From NCBI GenBank assembly GCA_026985615.1, contig JALSQD010000017.1, positions 1-55,764 on the forward strand: a stretch of DNA of 55,764 nt. The letters are read 5' to 3'. Positions 46,846-55,764 of the stretch are shown piece after piece. Origin of the DNA: Thermaceae bacterium (GTDB lineage Bacteria > Deinococcota > Deinococci > Deinococcales > Marinithermaceae). Below the pieces are notes generated by a model. The model was not told the DNA's origin, searched no databases, and saw only the letters and a list, made by a program, of their open reading frames with translations. Each line of letters opens with the position of its first letter. The stretch's first letter is position 1. The position numbers were made by a program, and so were the translations under genes.

Positions 46846-48086
46846 GCGATCGCATTATCGTAGGACTCGATGTAGGCACTACCAAGGTCTGCACCGTTAT
46901 TGGAGAACTCAGTGAAGACGGCATCCTCGACGTCATCGGCGAGGGGACGGTGCCCTCTCAAGGCATGAAGCGCGGCGCGGTGGTCAACCTGGAGAAGACG
47001 ACCGAGGCCATCCGGGCCAGCGTCAAGCTGGCCGAGCGGGTGGCCGGCGTACCGGTCGAGCGGGTCTTCGTAGGGGTGGCCGGACCGCACATCAAGAGCG
47101 TGACCAGCCACGGCCTCGCGGCCATCCGGCGGGGCCACAGCATCGCCCCCGCCGACGTGGAGCGGGCCATCGAGCAGGCCAAGGCCTACCCCTTCGACGG
47201 CGACTACGAGCTCATCCACGCCCTCCCGCTCGAGTATCGCGTAGACGGTCAGGAAGGCATCAAGGACCCGCTGGGCATGGCGGGCGTGCGGCTCGAGGTG
47301 GACGTGCACCTGGTGGCGGCCGCGGCCGGGCCGCTCACCAACCTGCGGCGGGCGGTCAACGCCGCCGGGCTCGAGGTCGAGGGGCTGGTACTCCAGTCCT
47401 ACGCCTCGGGGCTGGCCGTGCTCACCCCCGAGGACCACGAGTCTACCGTGATGCTCGTGGACATCGGGGGCAGCACCACCGACGTGGCCGTCTTCCAGAA
47501 CGGCCAGCTCGCCCACTCCTCAGTCATCCCCCTGGGCGGGGAGCACGTGACCGGTGACATCGCCCAGCTGCTCAAGATCCCGCTGGAAGAGGCCGAACGT
47601 ATCAAGAAGAAATACGGCGCCGCCCTCGTCGAGATGGCCGATCCCGACCTGATGCTCGAGATCAACCAGGACGGCAACCACGTGCGCGACGTGCCCGCGC
47701 CCGAGCTGGCCCATTACATCCGGCCCCGCGTGCGCGAGATCCTGCTGCTCGCCCGCCGCTCGGTGGACGAACACCTGGGGCCGCTCGAGCTCACCGCGCA
47801 GCGCGTGGTCCTCACCGGAGGCTCGGCCCTGCTGCGCGGCGTCGAGGAGCTGGCGTATCAAGAGTTCAACCTGCCCGTTCGCCTCGGCCGGCCCGAAGGC
47901 CTATCCGGGCTCACCGACGTGGTCGCCTCGCCGGCGCACGCCACCGCCGTGGGCCTGGTCCACTACGGCAGCCGCAGCGAGGCGCCCACCCCAAGCCGGC
48001 GGGTGCGCCGAGAAAGCGCGCGCCCCAGCGAGAAGGAAGCCGGCATCTGGGACAAGATCAAGGGAATCTTCGAGAACTTCTTCTAG
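46842..48086 (+). CDS. ftsA: FtsA, actin-like membrane tether of FtsZ
   Basis: 414 residues. Seen: phosphate-1 motif IVGLDVGTTKVCTVIG, the 1C domain (about 85-165), phosphate-2 VMLVDIGGSTTDVAVF, adenosine motif VVLTGGSALLRGV, and a C-terminal amphipathic helix GIWDKIKGIFENFF for membrane binding after a flexible linker. It is 9 bases upstream of ftsZ. Confidence 0.96.
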   Translation: MSDRIIVGLDVGTTKVCTVIGELSEDGILDVIGEGTVPSQGMKRGAVVNLEKTTEAIRASVKLAERVAGVPVERVFVGVAGPHIKSVTSHGLAAIRRGHSIAPADVERAIEQAKAYPFDGDYELIHALPLEYRVDGQEGIKDPLGMAGVRLEVDVHLVAAAAGPLTNLRRAVNAAGLEVEGLVLQSYASGLAVLTPEDHESTVMLVDIGGSTTDVAVFQNGQLAHSSVIPLGGEHVTGDIAQLLKIPLEEAERIKKKYGAALVEMADPDLMLEINQDGNHVRDVPAPELAHYIRPRVREILLLARRSVDEHLGPLELTAQRVVLTGGSALLRGVEELAYQEFNLPVRLGRPEGLSGLTDVVASPAHATAVGLVHYGSRSEAPTPSRRVRRESARPSEKEAGIWDKIKGIFENFF

Positions 48087-48095
48087 GAGGCGGTA

Positions 48096-49139
48096 ATGCA
48101 GGGTGCAACGATCAAAGTTATCGGACTGGGCGGGGCGGGCAACAACGCCGTCAACCGCATGATCGAGTCGGGGCTCCACGGGGTGGAGTTCATCGCCGCC
48201 AACACCGACGCCCAGGTGCTGGCCCGCTCGCTCGCCGACATTCGCATTCAGATGGGCGAGAAGCTCACGCGCGGGCTCGGGGCCGGGGCCAACCCCGAGA
48301 TCGGCGAGAAGGCCGCGCTGGAAACGCGCGACCTCATCGCCGAACAGCTCGACGGAGCCGACCTCGTCTTCATCACCGCCGGCATGGGCGGCGGCACCGG
48401 CACCGGCAGCGCGCCGGTGGTCGCCGAAATTGCCCGCGAGCTGGGCGCGCTCACCCTGGGCGTGGTCACCCGCCCTTTCCAATTCGAAGGGCCTAAGCGC
48501 CGCCGCGTCGCCGAGGAAGGCATCAAGCGGCTGCGCGAACGCGTCGACGCCATGGTCGTGGTCAACAACGACCGCCTCCTGGCCGCGGCCGACAGCAAGA
48601 AGATCGCGCTGCGCGAGGCCTTTCTGATGGCCGACCGCGTTCTCTACCACGGCGTCAAGGGCATCTCCGACGTCATTAACGCTCCCGGCGAGATCAACGT
48701 CGACTTCGCCGACCTGCGCAACATGCTGAGCGGCGCCGGTCAGGTGCTCATGGGCATCGGCGCGGGCCGGGGCGAGAGCCGCGTGCAGGAGGCGGCCCAG
48801 TCCGCCATCAACTCTCCCCTGCTCGACCGCACCATCGAGGGCGCGAAAAACGTCCTGCTCAACGTGGTGGGCTCGGAAGACCTCACCCTGGCCGAGGCCA
48901 TCGAGGTGGCCGAGCTCGTGCGCGAGGCCACCGGCGTCGAGGACGTGGACGTGCTTTATGGCATCACCTACGACGACCGCGCCGCCGACGAGATGCGCAT
49001 CGTGCTCATCGCCTCGGGTTTCAGCGACGCCACGGTCGTGCCCGCCAGCGGCGAGAGTGTGGGCGGCGGCTTCGACCCCAACGACCTAGAGATTCCCGCC
49101 TTCATTCGCTACGGCGACGACGGCCCGCAGCTCGGCTGA
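48096..49139 (+). CDS. ftsZ: FtsZ, tubulin-like division GTPase
   Basis: 347 residues. Seen: IKVIGLGGAGNNAVNRM, the tubulin signature GMGGGTGTGSAPV, T7-loop region VDFADLRNML, and the C-terminal peptide LEIPAFIRYG that binds FtsA. The linker between core and peptide is very short (about 15 residues). RBS GGAGG before ATG. Last gene of the dcw operon, followed by a hairpin terminator. Confidence 0.97.
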   Translation: MQGATIKVIGLGGAGNNAVNRMIESGLHGVEFIAANTDAQVLARSLADIRIQMGEKLTRGLGAGANPEIGEKAALETRDLIAEQLDGADLVFITAGMGGGTGTGSAPVVAEIARELGALTLGVVTRPFQFEGPKRRRVAEEGIKRLRERVDAMVVVNNDRLLAAADSKKIALREAFLMADRVLYHGVKGISDVINAPGEINVDFADLRNMLSGAGQVLMGIGAGRGESRVQEAAQSAINSPLLDRTIEGAKNVLLNVVGSEDLTLAEAIEVAELVREATGVEDVDVLYGITYDDRAADEMRIVLIASGFSDATVVPASGESVGGGFDPNDLEIPAFIRYGDDGPQLG

Positions 49140-49147
49140 ACTGCGCC

Positions 49148-49195
49148 AAATACGCAACCGCCTCCGATCTAGTGGGGGCGGCTGCGTATTTTTCT
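49148..49195 (+). terminator. Terminator of the dcw operon
   Basis: Interrupted stem AAATACGCA-a-CCGCC / GGCGG-c-TGCGTATTT with a loop around GATCTAGT, ending in ATTTTTCTT, starting 9 bases after the ftsZ stop. Confidence 0.85.
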
Positions 49196-49196
49196 T

Positions 49197-49299
49197 AGGA
49201 TTACTGTACTACTTTAACGTTCCTTAATCTTTTCTGGTTTGTTTATCTTTTATTTATCTCGTCCGCCCAGGATGAAGGTGGCTAGAAAGGAGGCCGAAG
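49197..49299 (+). promoter_or_regulatory. AT-rich upstream region of the secreted protein gene
   Basis: About 65 bases (49197-49260) are strikingly AT-rich for this genome, with several possible boxes (TTTAAC, TATCTT 49244-49249, TATTTA 49251-49256). No single -35/-10 pair is convincing. A strong ribosome-binding site AAGGAGG precedes the ATG, so the gene is a leadered, probably well-expressed unit. Confidence 0.45.
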
Positions 49300-49866
49300 A
49301 TGATGAAGAGCAAGAAGTTCACCCTCATCCTGGCAGTGGTCGCAGGTCTCTCGTTCGCCGGCGCGGCGCTGGCACAGGCGGGCACCATGCCCAGCCTGCC
49401 CGATGAGATCCAGGCGGTCCTCGATCAGGGCGCGGTCGTCGCCATCCTGGACGCCGAAGGCGCGGTGATCTGGGAGAGCGACGGCGACGTGGCCCTCGAT
49501 CCCACCGTCCTCGAAGCCGCTGCGGCCATCGCCGTCTACGACGCCGATGGCAACCTGATCGCGGAGTACGACGTGGTGCTCGGGCCCAACGGCCAGCCGC
49601 TCGTCGAAACCGAGGACGGTGCCTTCGGGATCGGCAAGTTCGTCAAGTGGGCGCTCGAGCTCCGCCCCGCCCCCAACCCCGACGCCATGGCCGGCATGGG
49701 GTCGCAGGATGGCCAGCAGAACTGCGAGCAGAACCAGAACCGCGAGCAGGTGACCGAGCGCCACGACGCGGCCGGCAACGCCCAGGAAGCGCCCGAACCC
49801 GGGCCCCACACCCCGGGCCAGGGCTGCGGTGGCGGTGACGGCGGCGCGATGGCCGGCCACCGCTAA
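49300..49866 (+). CDS. Small secreted protein of unknown function
   Basis: 188 residues. Signal peptide 1-25 (ALA before Gln26). The mature part has two similar beta-hairpin units, AVVAILDAEGAVIWESD (45-61) and AIAVYDADGNLIAEYD (76-91), then a low-complexity Gly/Pro/Gln/Asn/His-rich tail from 122 with two cysteines (C142 in QNCEQN, C176 in GQGCGGG). I recognise no family. It stands alone between the ftsZ terminator and a hairpin shared with secA. Strong RBS and AT-rich promoter region suggest high expression. An envelope role is a guess. Confidence 0.75.
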   Translation: MMKSKKFTLILAVVAGLSFAGAALAQAGTMPSLPDEIQAVLDQGAVVAILDAEGAVIWESDGDVALDPTVLEAAAAIAVYDADGNLIAEYDVVLGPNGQPLVETEDGAFGIGKFVKWALELRPAPNPDAMAGMGSQDGQQNCEQNQNREQVTERHDAAGNAQEAPEPGPHTPGQGCGGGDGGAMAGHR

Positions 49867-49895
49867 CGACCCGGTGGGTACACCTCCTTTGCTCA

Positions 49896-49929
49896 GAGGA
49901 AGCCGCGGCCCGAAGGCCGCGGCTTCCTC
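49896..49929. terminator. Long hairpin between the secreted protein gene and secA
   Basis: Perfect 15-bp stem GAGGAAGCCGCGGCC/GGCCGCGGCTTCCTC with loop CGAA, centred between two convergent genes. It has no real T-run on either side, so it may act as a bidirectional stop or 3' stabiliser. Confidence 0.7.
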
Positions 49930-49944
49930 GTGTGGCACGCGCCG

Positions 49945-52962
<3,018 letters not shown>

Positions 52963-52972
52963 AACTTATCGC

Positions 52973-52978
52973 ATTCTA
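52973..52978 (-). promoter_or_regulatory. -10 box of secA
   Basis: TAGAAT on the minus strand, 10 bases before the secA ATG and within the 40-base gap after tsaD. It would give a leader of only a few bases. Confidence 0.45.
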
Positions 52979-53002
52979 AGCGGCCAAGATGAGAACGGCC
53001 AG

Positions 53003-53986
53003 CTAGCCCGCCTCGCCCAGCGGCCAGTAGGGCTCGGCGGTCACGTCGAAGGGGTCGGGCTCGGGCACGCGGCGCCAGCGGCTTTCGGCGGCCAGGGCGA
53101 TCATCGCGCCGTTGTCGGAGGTGAGCCCCGGGGACGGCAGGACCACCTCGAGCCCGCTCGCGGCCAGCGCCCCGCGCAAAGCGCGGTTCGCAGCCACCCC
53201 GCCGGCCACCACCACCCGCCGACGTCCGGTGGCGCGAGCTGCGCGCTCGAGCGTCCCGACCAGCGAGGCCACCACCACCCGCTGGAAACCCGCGGCGATG
53301 TCGGTGGGGGCGTAACCCTCTTGCACGAAGCGCACCGCCGCGGTCTTGAGCCCCGAAAAGCTGAAGTCGTAACCCGCCCGGCCGCGCATGGGCACGCTGA
53401 AGGGCACCGCCTGCGGGTCGCCCTCTCGCGCCAGCCGCTCGATCTCAGGCCCGCCGGGGTAACCCAGGCCGAGCGTGCGCGCCACCTTGTCGAAGGCCTC
53501 GCCCGCAGCGTCGTCGCGGGTGGCTCCGAGCAGGCGGTATTCCCCCCAGGCGGGCACGTCGTAGAGGTGGGTGTGACCGCCGGAGGCGATGAGCACCAGG
53601 AAGGGCGGCGCCCAGCCCTCGGCGGCGGCGAGGGCGCCGTGGATGTGCCCCTCGAGGTGGTGCACCCCCACGAAGGGCAGGCCGAGCCCCCAGGCCAGCG
53701 CCTTGGCGTAGCTCAGCCCCACCAGCAGCGGCCCCACGAGCCCCGGCCCCCGCGTCGCCGCCACCAGGTCGAGATCGCGCAGCTCGAGCCCCGCCTGCGC
53801 CAGCGCCTGCTCGACCAGCCGGTCGAGCACGGCGGTGTGCTCGCGGCTCGCCAGCTCCGGCACCACGCCCCCGTAACGGGCGTGCAGCAGGGTCTGCGGG
53901 GCCACCAGATTGGCGCGCACCTCGCCGTCGGCGACCACGCCCACGCCGGTGTCGTCGCAGCTCGTCTCGATGCCCAGGACCGCCAC
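53003..53986 (-). CDS. tsaD: tRNA N6-threonylcarbamoyladenosine transferase TsaD
   Basis: 327 residues (Kae1/Gcp); transfers threonylcarbamoyl to A37 of ANN-decoding tRNAs with TsaB/C/E. Seen: LGIETSCDDTGVGVV, metal-binding His pair in VHHLEGHIHG, LIASGGHTHL, YDFSFSGLKTA, VVAGGVAANRALR and the Asp in TSDNGAMIA. GTG 53986 is 7 bases after TAAGCT (leaderless type). It is upstream of secA on the same strand. Confidence 0.96.
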   Translation of the reverse strand: MAVLGIETSCDDTGVGVVADGEVRANLVAPQTLLHARYGGVVPELASREHTAVLDRLVEQALAQAGLELRDLDLVAATRGPGLVGPLLVGLSYAKALAWGLGLPFVGVHHLEGHIHGALAAAEGWAPPFLVLIASGGHTHLYDVPAWGEYRLLGATRDDAAGEAFDKVARTLGLGYPGGPEIERLAREGDPQAVPFSVPMRGRAGYDFSFSGLKTAAVRFVQEGYAPTDIAAGFQRVVVASLVGTLERAARATGRRRVVVAGGVAANRALRGALAASGLEVVLPSPGLTSDNGAMIALAAESRWRRVPEPDPFDVTAEPYWPLGEAG

Positions 53987-53993
53987 GCCCTAC

Positions 53994-53999
53994 AGCTTA
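53994..53999 (-). promoter_or_regulatory. -10 box of tsaD (leaderless type)
   Basis: TAAGCT on the minus strand ends 7 bases before the tsaD GTG. The divergent rsmC box TAAACT is 14 bases away on the other strand. Confidence 0.45.
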
Positions 54000-54013
54000 G
54001 CGCGAAAAGGTGA

Positions 54014-54019
54014 TAAACT
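54014..54019 (+). promoter_or_regulatory. -10 box of rsmC
   Basis: TAAACT on the plus strand, 9 bases before GTG 54029, again without room for a ribosome-binding site. Confidence 0.45.
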
Positions 54020-54028
54020 AGCGTTTCC

Positions 54029-55150
54029 GTGGAGCTTGCCGAATACCACGCGCTCAAGACCCTGCCGACGCCCGCCGGCCCCCTGGCCTACAAGCCCGGC
54101 GCGCCCGGGCTGGACGACCCCGCCTACGCCCTGCTGGCCCGGGTGGCCGACCCCGGCGGCGGGCGCGCGCTCGATCTCAACCCCGGGGTGGGCACGGTCG
54201 CCCTGGCCCTGCTGCGCCGGGGGCTGGCGGTGACCGCCTGGGAAGATCGCAAGTCGGCGCTGCGGGTGCTCGAGGAAAACGCCCGGCGCCACCCGGGTCT
54301 GGCGGTACAGGCCGCTCTCCCCTGGCAGGTACCCGCCGCAGCCCTCGACGCGGTAGCGCTGGTGCTGGGCGCGGACCGGGGCAACGACTGGGTGCGCGCA
54401 CAGCTCGCTGCCGCCACCTTCGCCCTCGTGCCGGGCGGCGAGTTGTGGCTCGCAGGAAGCAAAAAGCTGGGCTTCGAGCGCTACCTGCGCTGGGCGCGCG
54501 AACTCGTCGGACCGGGCGAGGTCGTCGCACGTGAGCGCGGCGCGCGGGTGGCGGTGCTGCAAAAAGAACGCCAGGCCCCCGCCCCGGCGGCGGAGATGCG
54601 CACCTTCGAGGCCATACTCAGGGGACGGACCCACCGCTTCGGCGTCCTGCCCGGGGCCTTCTCCGCCGGCGAGGTGGACCCGGCGAGCCGGCTGCTGCTC
54701 GAGCACCTGCCTCCGCTCGCGAGCGGCGAGCGCGTGCTCGATCTCGGTGGCGGCTACGGCGCGCTCGCCCTGCCGCTGGCCACCGAGGGGGCGGAGGTGA
54801 CCTTGCTGGAAAACAGCCTCGCCGCGCTCGAAAGCGCCCGCCACAACTTCGCGCAGGCGGGGCTGGACGCCGAGCTGCTGCACTCCGACGTCGACAGCGC
54901 CTTGCAGGAGCCGGGTGGTTACGATATAGTAGTATCAAACCCCCCGTTTCACGTTGGGGGTCACGTTGTTTTGGACGTAGCCGAGGCTTTTGTGGCCGCA
55001 GCCCACTTGCACGTACGACCCGGAGGTCGGTTCTACCTGGTGGCCAACCCGTTCCTAAAATACGAACGCTGGATGCACGGCCGGTTCGGTAACGTGCAGA
55101 CCCTGTACGCGGGCCGTTACAAGGTCCTCGTGTCCGAAAAGACCGCCTGA
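54029..55150 (+). CDS. rsmC: 16S rRNA (guanine-N2)-methyltransferase, RsmC type
   Basis: 373 residues with two tandem methyltransferase-fold domains. The N-terminal one (1-185) keeps ALDLNPGVGTVALALL but is probably non-catalytic; the C-terminal one (about 195-373) has SAM motif VLDLGGGYGALALPLA and the catalytic VSNPPFHVGG. This architecture and the adjacency to sigA match the Thermus RsmC that methylates G1207. GTG 54029. Downstream of it, after 21 bases, comes sigA. Confidence 0.9.
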   Translation: MELAEYHALKTLPTPAGPLAYKPGAPGLDDPAYALLARVADPGGGRALDLNPGVGTVALALLRRGLAVTAWEDRKSALRVLEENARRHPGLAVQAALPWQVPAAALDAVALVLGADRGNDWVRAQLAAATFALVPGGELWLAGSKKLGFERYLRWARELVGPGEVVARERGARVAVLQKERQAPAPAAEMRTFEAILRGRTHRFGVLPGAFSAGEVDPASRLLLEHLPPLASGERVLDLGGGYGALALPLATEGAEVTLLENSLAALESARHNFAQAGLDAELLHSDVDSALQEPGGYDIVVSNPPFHVGGHVVLDVAEAFVAAAHLHVRPGGRFYLVANPFLKYERWMHGRFGNVQTLYAGRYKVLVSEKTA

Positions 55151-55171
55151 CGCAGCCGGGAGGTGACCCGC

Positions 55172-55764
55172 TTGAGCAAGAAGAGCAACGAAGAGAAGTC
55201 CGTCGCCGTGCTGGAAGAAAAGCCCAAGAAAAAAACCGCGAGCAAAAAAACGACCAAGAAGGCGGCCAAGAAGCCCGCCAAACCCAAGAAAGCGAAGGAG
55301 GCCGCCGCGGCCCCCGTCGCGACCGAAGACGAGGTGCCCGCTGCCGTCGAGGCGCCGCCCGAGGAGGAGATCGAGGCGCTGGATCCCGCGGTGGAGCCGG
55401 AGGCCGAGGCGGAGATCGAGCCCGTCCTCGAGGAGGACGAGGCCGCCAAGCCCGAGGAAACCGTCACGATCGCGACCCGGGTCTCCACCTCCGACCCGGT
55501 GCGCCAGTACCTGCACGAGATCGGCCAGGTGCCGCTCCTGACACTGGAGGAGGAGATCGACCTGGCCCGCCGCGTCGAAGAGGGCGAGGCCGCCATCGAG
55601 AAGCTGGCCGAGTTCACCGAACTCGACCCCGACCTCATCAAGAAGGTCATCCGCGCCCAGGTGCGCCACGGCGGCCGCGTACCCCACATCCCCGGGTACG
55701 AAGCCGAACGTGTGGACGAAGACACCATCCAGGCCGTCGACGCCCGCCTTCGCGCTCTGCCCAA
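55172..55764 (+). CDS. sigA: Primary sigma factor SigA (RpoD), 5' part only
   Basis: The first 197 codons are present; the rest lies beyond the right edge. TTG 55172 is preceded by GGAGGTGA, a perfect ribosome-binding site at 5 bases. Residues 1-50 are Lys/Ala-rich (KKTTKKAAKKPAKPKKAK), residues 51-105 are Glu/Pro-rich and acidic, and from about 108 comes region 1.2: TSDPVRQYLHEIGQVPLL, then EEEIDLARRVEEGE. The region 1.2 sequence is nearly that of Thermus SigA. The core-binding and -10/-35-reading regions are outside the window. The basic tail is unlike the acidic N-terminus I recall for T. thermophilus. Confidence 0.95.
   Translation, partial: MSKKSNEEKSVAVLEEKPKKKTASKKTTKKAAKKPAKPKKAKEAAAAPVATEDEVPAAVEAPPEEEIEALDPAVEPEAEAEIEPVLEEDEAAKPEETVTIATRVSTSDPVRQYLHEIGQVPLLTLEEEIDLARRVEEGEAAIEKLAEFTELDPDLIKKVIRAQVRHGGRVPHIPGYEAERVDEDTIQAVDARLRALP

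Overview
The window is about 55.8 kb of GC-rich, densely packed bacterial chromosome. It looks like a member of the Thermaceae (Deinococcus-Thermus phylum), possibly one of the marine genera such as Oceanithermus or Marinithermus. That placement rests on remembered family sequences (the sigma-A region 1.2, PanD, TrmI, RsmC next to sigA, the long SecA), not on a search. Most genes abut or overlap by a few bases (ATGA, GTGA, TGATG junctions), GTG starts are frequent, and many promoters have a TANNNT -10 box only 6-8 nt before the start codon, the layout of leaderless mRNAs.

Layout. 1-6258 (minus): a DNA-end-processing block nurA-herA-vapB-vapC-sbcD-sbcC; sbcC runs off the left edge. 6282-10618 (minus): trmFO, then hslV-hslU and a secreted TPR protein. 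10654-15608 (plus): an orphan MalK/UgpC-type ATPase with a sensor kinase and response regulator, then a PII-like c-di-AMP receptor (darA), a DsbA-like thioredoxin protein and tRNA m1A58 methyltransferase trmI. 15513-16743 (minus): MFS transporter. 16763-19567 (plus): RqcH/NFACT protein, panD, UbiA-type prenyltransferase. 19557-23180 (minus): hsp33, coaD, rsmD and a Na/Pi-cotransporter-like protein, preceded by tRNA-Pro. 23424-24143 (plus): a conserved hypothetical gene broken by two compensating frameshifts. 24172-29917 (minus): a strong promoter, tRNA-His, tRNA-Leu, trigger factor, clpP, clpX, lon. 29918-30408: a gene-free stretch of degenerate repeats. 30514-33634 (plus): CPBP-family membrane protein, icd, mscL, Nudix hydrolase; abrB-type membrane protein on minus. 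34159-34583: RNase P RNA with promoter and terminator. 34584-49195 (plus): the division and cell-wall (dcw) cluster mraZ-rsmH-ftsL-ftsI-murF-(lipoprotein)-mraY-murD-ftsW-murG-murC-murB-ftsQ-ftsA-ftsZ. 49300-49866 (plus): a small secreted protein of unknown function. 49945-53986 (minus): tsaD and secA. 54029-55764 (plus): rsmC and the start of sigA (rpoD), cut by the right edge.

How it works together. The window is mainly housekeeping: division and peptidoglycan precursor synthesis, proteolysis (HslVU, ClpXP, Lon), protein folding and export (trigger factor, Hsp33, SecA), tRNA and rRNA modification, and repair. The most interesting points are the archaeal-like nurA/herA/mre11/rad50 gene set with a toxin-antitoxin pair inserted, the 10-bp phased GTGG repeats before mraZ (candidate MraZ operator) beside DnaA-box-like repeats, an Hsp33 with a second cysteine cluster, a lipoprotein inside the dcw cluster (which lacks murE), an uncharacterised secreted protein after ftsZ, and a consistent set of leaderless-type promoters.
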